Of a DNA stretch of 9,415 nt, positions 1-5,777 are shown piece by piece (position 1 is the first letter of the stretch; each line of letters starts with the position of its first letter). The position numbers were made by a program, and so were the translations under genes. Where the stretch lies: positions 1 to 9,415 of the forward strand of contig JAZRVU010000057.1 in assembly GCA_045599305.1 (NCBI GenBank). Direction: 5' to 3'. The notes beneath the pieces are model-generated. The model did no database searches, had not been told where the DNA came from, and saw only the letters and a list, made by a program, of their open reading frames with translations. Origin of the DNA: SIG588 sp045599305. Lineage in GTDB: Bacteria > Bacillota > Clostridia > Oscillospirales > Acutalibacteraceae.

Positions 1-49
1 AATGTGTTCAAAATGCGTTCAGTCATTCTCTTTCGGTAATGCAAATTTC

Positions 50-57
50 AGGAGGTG
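50..57 (+). promoter_or_regulatory. Shine-Dalgarno site of the SLOG gene
   Basis: The sequence aggaggtg is a near-perfect anti-16S match 5 bases before the ATG at 63. It lies inside the longer reading frame that would begin at 39, so it decides the start. No convincing promoter is visible in the short stretch to the left, so the gene may be transcribed from outside the window. Confidence 0.8.
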
Positions 58-62
58 TCAGT

Positions 63-425
63 ATGAAAGTCGCAGTTATCGGGTCGCGGGGATGCGTGGT
101 CACGGGGTTGGAGGAGTATCTGCCGCAGGATACCACCGAAATCGTTTCCGGCGGTGCCAAAGGGGTCGATGCCTGCGCGGCGGCCTATGCCGAAAAGGCC
201 GGACTGCCGCTGAAGGTGTTTTTGCCGGATTATCACCGCTACGGCCGCGGGGCGCCGCTGCGGCGCAACCGGCAGATCGTGGAGTATGCCGACATGGTGC
301 TGGCGTTTTGGGACGGCGCCTCCCGCGGGACGCGGTTCGTCATCGACCTGTGCCGCCGGCAGGGAAAACCGGTGCGGGTGATCCCCACCCCGTTGCATTC
401 GTCGGCGGACTGTGCTATACTATAG
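63..425 (+). CDS. SLOG-domain protein, YspA/DUF2493-like
   Basis: Predicted 120-residue cytoplasmic protein of the SLOG (DprA/YspA/LOG-like Rossmann) superfamily, whose members bind nucleotides or nucleotide-derived ligands; the cellular role of this branch is not established. Visible motifs are an N-terminal beta strand running into GSRG (residues 7-10), the glycine-rich SGGAKGVD (29-36) typical of the family, an RN pair (69-70) and FWDGASRGT (82-90), which matches the conserved AFWDGxSxGT block of DUF2493/YspA proteins. The length suits a stand-alone domain with nothing fused. The start at 63 is preferred over an in-frame ATG at 39 because aggaggtg (50-57) sits 5 bases before it. The 3' end carries the predicted promoter of the next gene. 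Family assignment is fairly sure; ligand and function are unknown. Confidence 0.8.
   Translation: MKVAVIGSRGCVVTGLEEYLPQDTTEIVSGGAKGVDACAAAYAEKAGLPLKVFLPDYHRYGRGAPLRRNRQIVEYADMVLAFWDGASRGTRFVIDLCRRQGKPVRVIPTPLHSSADCAIL
393..421 (+). promoter_or_regulatory. Predicted sigma-A promoter for the GH43 gene
   Basis: TTGCAT (393-398), a 17-base spacer and TATACT (416-421) form a good vegetative promoter. TGTGC (411-415) directly before the -10 adds an extended -10 element. Transcription would begin near 428, giving a leader of roughly 70 bases before the ATG at 497. The promoter lies entirely within the last codons of the SLOG gene, so the two genes can be expressed separately. Seen by eye; no mapped start site. 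Confidence 0.6.
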
Positions 426-466
426 CCGAAGATAACCGATCGGAGTTCGGCTTTCTTCGGCTATAG
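420..466. repeat. Perfect 11-bp inverted repeat at the GH43 start site
   Basis: CTATAGCCGAA (420-430) is exactly reverse-complementary to TTCGGCTATAG (456-466). The heptamer TTCGGCT occurs twice in direct orientation (446-452 and 456-462, one helical turn apart) and once inverted (424-430), and the small palindrome CCGATCGG sits at 436-443. The left arm overlaps the last -10 bases and the predicted +1, the usual place for a repressor operator. There is no T run after the right arm, so it is not a normal intrinsic terminator. A leader RNA hairpin is the alternative reading. Confidence 0.55.
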
Positions 467-496
467 AGGACAAAACCGTCAAAAGGGGGCTTTTTC

Positions 497-1729
497 ATGT
501 CAGATCTGATCAGACCCGGGCCGATCGCCCGCCCGATCATCACCGCCATCTACACCGCCGATCCCTCGGCCGTGGTGGGGCGGGACGGCCGCCTGTATAT
601 CTATGCCTCGCACGATATGGACCCCGCCCGCGGGTGCGACCTGATGGATCGCTACCACGTGTTCTCCACCGGCGACATGGTGCATTTCCGTGACGAGGGG
701 GAGATCCTGCGCTCGGACGAGGTGGCGTGGGGCCGGCCGGAGGGCGGCTTCATGTGGGCACCCGACTGCGGCTGGCGAAACGGGAAATACTATTTCTATT
801 ACCCCCACCCCGCCGACAGCAACTGGAACGATTCCTGGCGCTTCGGCGTGGCGGTGAGCGACGAGCCCCACCGCGGATTCCGTGACATCGGCTGGGTGAA
901 GGATGCCGCGGGCGATGCCGTGGGCGGCTGGTGCATGATCGACCCCTGTATCTTCACCGACGAGGACGGCACCCCCTACCTCTATTTCGGGGGCGGCGCC
1001 ATGCCCCGCGGCTGCGTACTGGAAGACGACATGATGACGGTGCGCGGCGAGGTGCGGGAGATGGAGGGCCTGCACGATTTCCACGAGGCCTCGTGGGTGT
1101 TCCGCCGCGGTGACCTCTATTACATGACCTATTCCGATAACCTGCCCGGCAACAACCGCCTGTGCTACGCCGTCAGCCGTGACCCGCTCGGCCCGTGGGA
1201 GTACAAGGGGGTCTACCTTGCCCCCACCGGATGCGATACCTCCCACGGCTCGGTGGTGGAGTTCAAGGGGCACTGGTACGCGTTTTATCACAACTGCTCC
1301 ATCTCCGGCGCGGGCAATCTGCGCTCGGTCTGCGTGGACGAGCTGTTTTTCAACGAGGACGGCACCATCCGGCCGGCGGAGCAGACCGGTTTCCCCTGCG
1401 CCGCCGCGGATACGCCGGATGCGCCCCTGCCAACCAAAACCTACCCCCTGTCTGCCGCGTTGGCACAAGACGGCGGCCGGCGGTTCACCAAGGTGGACGG
1501 CGGCGCGGGCGGGCGCGCCTGTCTGCACTTTGCCGCCGCGTGTGACCGCCCGCTCGGGCATCTGCACCTGTTCGTGAACAGCACCGACTGGTCGCTGCTC
1601 AACGTGGTGCCGGGCGGGGACGCCTGCCTCACCCTGCCGCTCAAACCCGGCTGCACCAACACGGTGCAGATCCTGCCGGAGGACGGCGTGACGGTGGAAG
1701 CCCTCACGGTGGAATATCTGGACGGCTGA
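497..1729 (+). CDS. Glycoside hydrolase family 43 (beta-xylosidase / alpha-arabinofuranosidase type)
   Basis: Predicted 410-residue inverting glycosidase with a five-bladed beta-propeller, acting on xylan- or arabinan-derived oligosaccharides. The family 43 catalytic triad is recognisable: general base D22 in ADPSAVV, pKa-tuning D149 in MIDPCIFTDEDG, and general acid E197 in HEASWVFRRGDLYYMTYS. H250 in SHGSVVEF fits the conserved propeller-centre histidine. Blade signatures such as WAPDCGWRNGKYYFYYP (87-103) also fit. About 100 C-terminal residues (roughly 305-410) form a beta-rich extension I cannot assign to a carbohydrate-binding family. There is no signal peptide, so it should act in the cytoplasm on imported oligosaccharides, yet no sugar transporter lies beside it. 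The start is backed by aaaaggggg (481-489), 7 bases before the ATG. Family is sure; exact substrate is not. Confidence 0.92.
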   Translation: MSDLIRPGPIARPIITAIYTADPSAVVGRDGRLYIYASHDMDPARGCDLMDRYHVFSTGDMVHFRDEGEILRSDEVAWGRPEGGFMWAPDCGWRNGKYYFYYPHPADSNWNDSWRFGVAVSDEPHRGFRDIGWVKDAAGDAVGGWCMIDPCIFTDEDGTPYLYFGGGAMPRGCVLEDDMMTVRGEVREMEGLHDFHEASWVFRRGDLYYMTYSDNLPGNNRLCYAVSRDPLGPWEYKGVYLAPTGCDTSHGSVVEFKGHWYAFYHNCSISGAGNLRSVCVDELFFNEDGTIRPAEQTGFPCAAADTPDAPLPTKTYPLSAALAQDGGRRFTKVDGGAGGRACLHFAAACDRPLGHLHLFVNSTDWSLLNVVPGGDACLTLPLKPGCTNTVQILPEDGVTVEALTVEYLDG

Positions 1730-1739
1730 CAGAAAAAGC

Positions 1740-1778
1740 AAGACCGGCACATCGGGTCTGATGTGCCGGTCTTTTTTT
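1740..1778. terminator. Intrinsic terminator between GH43 and lysA (convergent)
   Basis: A perfect 13-bp stem (1740-1752 with 1761-1773), an 8-base loop and a T run (1772-1778) follow the GH43 stop by about 10 bases. The T run overlaps the lysA stop codon (1777-1779, read on the minus strand). On the minus strand the stem is followed by GC and then five T, so it should also stop lysA transcripts, but less well. Confidence 0.9.
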
Positions 1779-3069
1779 ATTCGTCCAGTGCGATGAGGTC
1801 GTCGATCGTCTCGCGGCGCACGGCGACGTAACTGCCGCCGTCCTTGAGCATCACGACCGGCGGACGGGGTATGCGGTTATAGTTGGAGGCCATGGAATAG
1901 TTGTACGCACCCGTGGTGCACACCGCGATGATGTCGCCGCGCAGGGTGTCGTCCGGCAGTGACACGGCGGGCTGGATGACGTCCCCGCTCTCGCAGCAGC
2001 GCCCCACCAGATCGAACACCGTTTGGGCGCCGCCCTCTTTGGTCGCGTGCAGCACGGTGTAGGGCGCGCCGTAGAGCGCGTAGCGGGGATTATCCGACAT
2101 ACCGCCGTCGATGGCGACGTAGTTTTTGTAGCCGGGGATGCGCTTCACCGTTCCCACGGTGTAGAGCGTCATGCCCGCATCGGCCACGATGCTGCGGCCG
2201 GGCTCCATCATAAAGGCGGGCATCGGCAGATCATAGGCCGCCAGCCGCTCTTTCAGGTGTGCCGCCACCGCCGCCAGACGGGCGGGGATATCCACCGGCT
2301 TGTCGCTTTCGAGATAGCGCACACCGTAGCCGCCGCCCAGATTGAGCTCCGCCATGGTGGCGCCGGTCTGCTCCCTCACCTCGGCCATGAACTGCACCAT
2401 GATGTCGATGGTGCGCTCGAACACGTCCTCGTCGAACACCTGCGAGCCCACATGGCAGTGCAGACCGCACAGCCTCACGTTTTTTAAGCCGAGCGCCTGC
2501 CGGATGAGCGCCATGGCCTGTCCCGTCTCCACCGCCACGCCGAATTTGGAGTCCACCATGCCGGTGTTCACCGCTTCGTAGGTGTGGGGGTCGATGCCCG
2601 GGGTCACCCGCAGCTGGATATCCTGCACGCGGCCCATCCCGCCTGCCAGACGGTCGAGCGCCAGCAGTTCCTCGTCGCTGTCCACCACGAAACGGCCGAC
2701 CCCTGCCTGCAGGGCATAGAGGATGTCCGCGTCGGGCTTGCAGTTGCCGTGGAAAAAGATGTTTTTCGGGTCGATGCCCGCTTTCACCGCCGTGCAGATC
2801 TCGCCGGGCGACACGGTGTCCGTCCCCAGCCCCTCTTCCTCGACGATGCGGTAGATCTGTTTGAAGGAGGCCGCCTTGCTGGCATACAGCGGCAGGCTGT
2901 TTTCCCCGAAATATTTTTTGAAAGCCTGTGCATACATGCGGCAGTTGGCGCGCAGACGTCCCTCGTCCATCAGGTACAGGGGGGTGCCGTATTGCGCGGC
3001 CAGACTGACGGTGCTCTGCCCGGCAAAGGTCACGGTGCCGTTGACACGGTCGATATTATCGGTAAGCAT
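1777..3069 (-). CDS. lysA: Diaminopimelate decarboxylase
   Basis: Predicted 430-residue PLP enzyme that decarboxylates meso-diaminopimelate to L-lysine, the last step of lysine synthesis; fold type III (alanine-racemase-like barrel plus beta domain). The PLP-binding lysine is K65 in LYASKAASFKQ. Other marks are TDTVSPGE (83-90), GLHCHVGSQ (202-210), the phosphate-binding GGGYG (245-249), EPGR (289-292), the active-site cysteine C359 in RCCESGD, and GAYNYSMASNYN (387-398) with the substrate/PLP tyrosine. Length is normal. The frame is open 20 codons further upstream, but 3069 is chosen because GGAGGTGG sits just before it and the predicted -10 lies inside the longer frame. It appears to be a single-gene unit. 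No lysine riboswitch is possible in so short a leader. Confidence 0.97.
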   Translation of the reverse strand: MLTDNIDRVNGTVTFAGQSTVSLAAQYGTPLYLMDEGRLRANCRMYAQAFKKYFGENSLPLYASKAASFKQIYRIVEEEGLGTDTVSPGEICTAVKAGIDPKNIFFHGNCKPDADILYALQAGVGRFVVDSDEELLALDRLAGGMGRVQDIQLRVTPGIDPHTYEAVNTGMVDSKFGVAVETGQAMALIRQALGLKNVRLCGLHCHVGSQVFDEDVFERTIDIMVQFMAEVREQTGATMAELNLGGGYGVRYLESDKPVDIPARLAAVAAHLKERLAAYDLPMPAFMMEPGRSIVADAGMTLYTVGTVKRIPGYKNYVAIDGGMSDNPRYALYGAPYTVLHATKEGGAQTVFDLVGRCCESGDVIQPAVSLPDDTLRGDIIAVCTTGAYNYSMASNYNRIPRPPVVMLKDGGSYVAVRRETIDDLIALDE

Positions 3070-3073
3070 GGGA

Positions 3074-3081
3074 CCACCTCC
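3074..3081 (-). promoter_or_regulatory. Shine-Dalgarno site fixing the lysA start
   Basis: The minus strand reads GGAGGTGG 4 bases before the ATG at 3069. This strong site, with no comparable one before the upstream in-frame ATG at 3129, decides the start. Confidence 0.85.
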
Positions 3082-3100
3082 GAAAAAGATAACAAACAAC

Positions 3101-3129
3101 AGGATACCACATTTTTCATATTTATGCAA
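3101..3129 (-). promoter_or_regulatory. Predicted lysA promoter
   Basis: On the minus strand TTGCAT (3129-3124), 17 bases, then TATCCT (3106-3101), with TGTGG directly before the -10 as an extended -10. Transcription would start near 3094, leaving a leader of about 25 bases. An imperfect inverted repeat, AATCCG (3159-3164) and CGGATT (3168-3173), lies about 30 bases upstream of the -35 and could be a regulator site, though it is short. Confidence 0.65.
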
Positions 3130-3211
3130 TATCTATGATAAATTTCGGATATTCATACAATCCGTGACGGATTATGTGAAGAAAATACCGCATAATTCCC
3201 GTCATCGCGGC

Positions 3212-3248
3212 AAAAAAACGGGCAGTCCTTTGACGGACTGTCCGTTTT
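3212..3248. terminator. Terminator after the substrate-binding lipoprotein gene
   Basis: The stem 3218-3228 with 3235-3245, 6-base loop, lies just past the stop of the minus-strand lipoprotein gene and is followed on that strand by seven T (complement of 3212-3218). Position 3222 against 3241 is a G-U pair on the plus strand but a C-A mismatch on the minus strand. It separates the lipoprotein unit from lysA. Confidence 0.8.
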
Positions 3249-3258
3249 CTTTGGTGTG

Positions 3259-4713
3259 TCAGCCTTCCCGCAGGGCGTGCCGGAAATCGGGACGGGCGCA
3301 GAAGGGGCGCACCGTCATGCCGGAAATGTCATCCGCCAGCGCGAAGCGGCGGGTGACCACCGCGAGCGGCACGGCGGGACAGGCGTCGGCCAGTGCGGCC
3401 TCCGCGCTCTGCAGTGCGGTCTCGTCGGCGGCGGCCGTAACCGAGGCCGCCCACGCCGCGTTGGCGTAGCGGGCGAGATTGCCCCGTCCCGCCTCCCCCG
3501 CAAAGAGGGAGAGCGCGTCGGCGGGCGAATTGCCCGGCGCGGTCACCGATGCGATGGCGAGGGTGAAATTCCCCGCCGCCGTGCGTGTCGCCAGCGTGTC
3601 GGCGGGCACCTGCTCAATAGAAAAGTAGACCGAAAGGTTTTTCTGCCACGACTGCACGATATACTGCGCGAGCCGCCGTGTCTCCTCCCCCTCGGCGCAC
3701 AGCAGCGTGAGGGCGGGGCAGGCGGTCAGCCCCTGTGCCGCCAATGCCGCCGAAAAGGCGGCGCGGTCGGGGGCGGCGGCGTGCGCGGGCAGTGCGGAGC
3801 GGTAGGGCTGTCCCCCCACCCGCGCGGCAGGCGACACATAGGAGGCGGTGGGCGCCCCCAGCAGCGGGGTCACCGTCTCCCACTCCACCGCGTCACGCAG
3901 AGCGCGGCGCACCGCGGCCGAGCCAAGCGGGCTCGCCGCCGTGTTGAACCACAAAAACGAGAGGGTGTCATCCACGGCGGTCACCTGCGTGCCGTCGGGG
4001 ATTGCTTCCCCCTCGGCCAGTTGGCGCAGGTCGGTCTGGCGTCCATCCATGAAAAACCGCACCACGGCGGGGGCGATATCCGCCGCCCCGTGGTAGCCGG
4101 TGTGGCGGCGCAGCGACACAAGGGTGCCGTGCGTCCACGCCGCCAGCGTAAAGGGGCCGTTTTGCAGCAGGGTGTCCGCCTCCATGCCGTAACTGCCGGC
4201 GCAGGCGGCAAAAAAGTCCCGGCGGCAGGGGTACCACGCCCCCGCCGCGACCGCCGCCAGAAAACCGGCGTCGGGCGACTTGAGCGTCACCGTAAAGGAG
4301 GAATCGTTCACCGCGGAGACCGCGGCCACCTTGTCGAACACCGCCCGATGCGGGGAGCGGGTGGCCGGGTCGGCCGTCCGTTCGGCGGCAAAGACGAAGT
4401 CGTCCGCCGTCACGGGCACGCCGTCGCTCCACAGCGAATCGGTCAGCGTAAAGGTATAGGTCAGCCCGTCGGCCGAGCAGACCCAGTCGGCGGCGGCGGG
4501 CACCACCTCCCCCTGCGCCGAAAGGGCCACCGGCCCCTCGAACAGCGACTCGATCACCGTCAGCGCCGCCTCGTCCGCGGCGGTCTGCGGGTCAAGCGTC
4601 AGCGGCTCGGCCGGCAGCGAAAACCGGAACGCGCCGCCCTTTGCGGGTGCGGCACGGCAGCCGCCGAGCAGCAGCGCCGCCGCCAGTACCCACGGCCATA
4701 TCCGTTTGCTCAC
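3259..4713 (-). CDS. Oligopeptide-type ABC transporter substrate-binding lipoprotein (SBP family 5)
   Basis: Predicted 484-residue extracytoplasmic lipoprotein of the OppA/DppA (SBP_bac_5) family, which captures peptides or other solutes for an ABC importer. The N-terminus has basic residues, a hydrophobic stretch and the lipobox LLLGGC with lipidated C19. Mature-protein signatures follow the family closely: GGAFRFSLPAEPLTLDP (26-42), then IESLFEGP, then the SDGVPVTADDFVFA block. It is somewhat shorter than the usual 500-560 residues. The GTG start overlaps the stop of the upstream SGNH gene (GTGA) and has no good Shine-Dalgarno of its own, so translational coupling is likely. No permease or ATPase genes lie nearby, so it is an orphan binding protein as seen here. 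Family is clear; ligand cannot be told. Confidence 0.9.
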   Translation of the reverse strand: MSKRIWPWVLAAALLLGGCRAAPAKGGAFRFSLPAEPLTLDPQTAADEAALTVIESLFEGPVALSAQGEVVPAAADWVCSADGLTYTFTLTDSLWSDGVPVTADDFVFAAERTADPATRSPHRAVFDKVAAVSAVNDSSFTVTLKSPDAGFLAAVAAGAWYPCRRDFFAACAGSYGMEADTLLQNGPFTLAAWTHGTLVSLRRHTGYHGAADIAPAVVRFFMDGRQTDLRQLAEGEAIPDGTQVTAVDDTLSFLWFNTAASPLGSAAVRRALRDAVEWETVTPLLGAPTASYVSPAARVGGQPYRSALPAHAAAPDRAAFSAALAAQGLTACPALTLLCAEGEETRRLAQYIVQSWQKNLSVYFSIEQVPADTLATRTAAGNFTLAIASVTAPGNSPADALSLFAGEAGRGNLARYANAAWAASVTAAADETALQSAEAALADACPAVPLAVVTRRFALADDISGMTVRPFCARPDFRHALREG

Positions 4714-5720
4714 TTATCGGAAAAGCGGCCCAGAATGGCACCGTAGGTGGTGTCGGCCATTTTGTAGAAGCCGCAGGGAGCGGGATGCACGTTGTCACAG
4801 CAGACGGTCATCAGTTCGGGGTTGCGCACCGAGCGCGGGATCTCCTTGTGCGGGAAATCGTAGAAGCAGTCGAGGTTGAGGAACAGCGGGATGAGGGTCA
4901 CGTCCTCCCACGCCGCCTCATACAGCGCCACAGCGTAGTCAAAGAGGATGTTTTTGAGGGAAAGCGTGTCGCTGCAGTTGATGTTGCCCCAGCCGTAGCC
5001 GCAGCTCGTGTTCGGCGGCACGATGAGCAGATAGAGGCGGATGTCCGGGTTGAACGCCTTCACGCTGTCGAACATGAAGCGCAGATTTTTCACGAAGTCC
5101 TCCGTCGTCACCGCGCCGGCGTCGTTGGTGCCCAACTGAATGAACAGGTCGGTCACATCGGCGAACTCGGGGTGTTTGCCCATGTAATAGGGAACGTCGA
5201 AGGTCTTGGTCTCGGGGTTATAGAACTCGTTGACCGTCTCCCCTTTTTTCTCGTCCATGTAATGCACCGTGCGCCAGCTGGAGCGTCCCTCGTGGTGCAT
5301 GGTGTGGGTGTTGCCGTCGGCGTCCGGACGGGTGGTGGTGCGGGTGCCGCAGAACTGGATCGCGCCCTTGGTCATGTTCTCCAGTTCCGCCTGCGCATAG
5401 GAGCCTTCGATCAGGCTGTCGCCGATGAACATGGCTTTCATGGCGGGTGCCTCGTCGGCCAGGAAGATCAGTTTCATCTGGTGGGAGAGTACCACCTCGT
5501 CATTATACATGACGTCCAGCTTGATCCCCCGCTCACCCGGCTCGGTGGGGATGATGCTCAGCCGGTCGCCGAAGTTGCGCACGGCACCGCCCACGCCCGA
5601 TACACGGAAGCGGTAGTTGTGCACATTGGTGCAGCGCAGGATATTGTAGTAATAAATACTGATCTCCCGCCCCACACAGCAATAGAGCTTCTCCGGCAGA
5701 CAAAGTGCGATTTTTTCCAT
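4710..5720 (-). CDS. SGNH/GDSL-family hydrolase
   Basis: Predicted 336-residue esterase/lipase-fold enzyme. The four SGNH blocks are present: FIGDSLIEGS with nucleophile S102 (block I), a glycine in EGRSSW (near 145, block II), LGTNDAG with N199 (block III) and CDNVHP with D309 and H312 (block V). About 90 residues before block I form a beta-rich N-terminal domain, a layout often seen in carbohydrate (acetyl-xylan) esterases; the substrate here is an inference only. No signal peptide or membrane segment is visible, so it should be cytoplasmic. The start is placed at 5720 because AGAAAGGATC precedes it and the 12 extra upstream codons would run through the AT-rich leader. It overlaps the lipoprotein gene by 4 bases, suggesting that both serve the same unidentified substrate. 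Confidence 0.88.
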   Translation of the reverse strand: MEKIALCLPEKLYCCVGREISIYYYNILRCTNVHNYRFRVSGVGGAVRNFGDRLSIIPTEPGERGIKLDVMYNDEVVLSHQMKLIFLADEAPAMKAMFIGDSLIEGSYAQAELENMTKGAIQFCGTRTTTRPDADGNTHTMHHEGRSSWRTVHYMDEKKGETVNEFYNPETKTFDVPYYMGKHPEFADVTDLFIQLGTNDAGAVTTEDFVKNLRFMFDSVKAFNPDIRLYLLIVPPNTSCGYGWGNINCSDTLSLKNILFDYAVALYEAAWEDVTLIPLFLNLDCFYDFPHKEIPRSVRNPELMTVCCDNVHPAPCGFYKMADTTYGAILGRFSDK

Positions 5721-5727
5721 AAAAACA

Positions 5728-5737
5728 GATCCTTTCT
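5728..5737 (-). promoter_or_regulatory. Shine-Dalgarno site of the SGNH hydrolase
   Basis: The minus strand reads AGAAAGGATC, with the AAAGG core ending 10 bases before the ATG at 5720. It favours this start over the upstream in-frame ATG at 5756. Confidence 0.6.
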
Positions 5738-5739
5738 GT

Positions 5740-5769
5740 ATAATATTACACAACAATACGTTCCGTAAA
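5740..5769 (-). promoter_or_regulatory. Possible weak promoter before the SGNH hydrolase
   Basis: The 57-base gap between the nucleoside hydrolase-ribokinase stop and this gene is AT-rich against a GC-rich background. TTTACG (5769-5764), 18 bases and TATTAT (5745-5740) could be a promoter, but the predicted start would fall into the Shine-Dalgarno site, so an overlapping TAATAT (5748-5743) may be the better -10. No terminator is visible in the gap, so read-through from upstream is just as possible. Confidence 0.25.
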
Positions 5770-5777
5770 CCTACCCC

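Noticed and set aside
7..21. Direct repeat GTTCA near the left edge
   Set aside because: Two 5-base copies 11 bases apart are expected by chance, and no promoter is recognisable around them.
2..466. Open frame overlapping the first SLOG gene
   Set aside because: It is in another frame, lacks its own Shine-Dalgarno site, is arginine-rich and runs through the inverted repeat beyond the SLOG stop.
500..1750. 416-codon open frame antisense to the GH43 gene
   Set aside because: It is rich in H, R, G, A and V with no recognisable motif, and mirrors a well-supported gene with all catalytic residues. High GC removes stops from the opposite strand.
3070..3100. Lysine (L-box) riboswitch upstream of lysA
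   Set aside because: The predicted leader is only about 25 bases, far too short, and no L-box-like structure is seen further upstream.
3159..3173. Inverted repeat upstream of lysA as a terminator
   Set aside because: The stem has only 6 bp and no T run on either strand; at most a weak regulator site.
3256..4746. 496-codon plus-strand frame antisense to the lipoprotein gene
   Set aside because: Arginine/glycine-rich shadow of a gene with a signal peptide, lipobox and family motifs.
4641..5768. 375-codon plus-strand frame antisense to the SGNH gene
   Set aside because: Composition is typical of a GC shadow, and the minus strand carries the full SGNH catalytic set.
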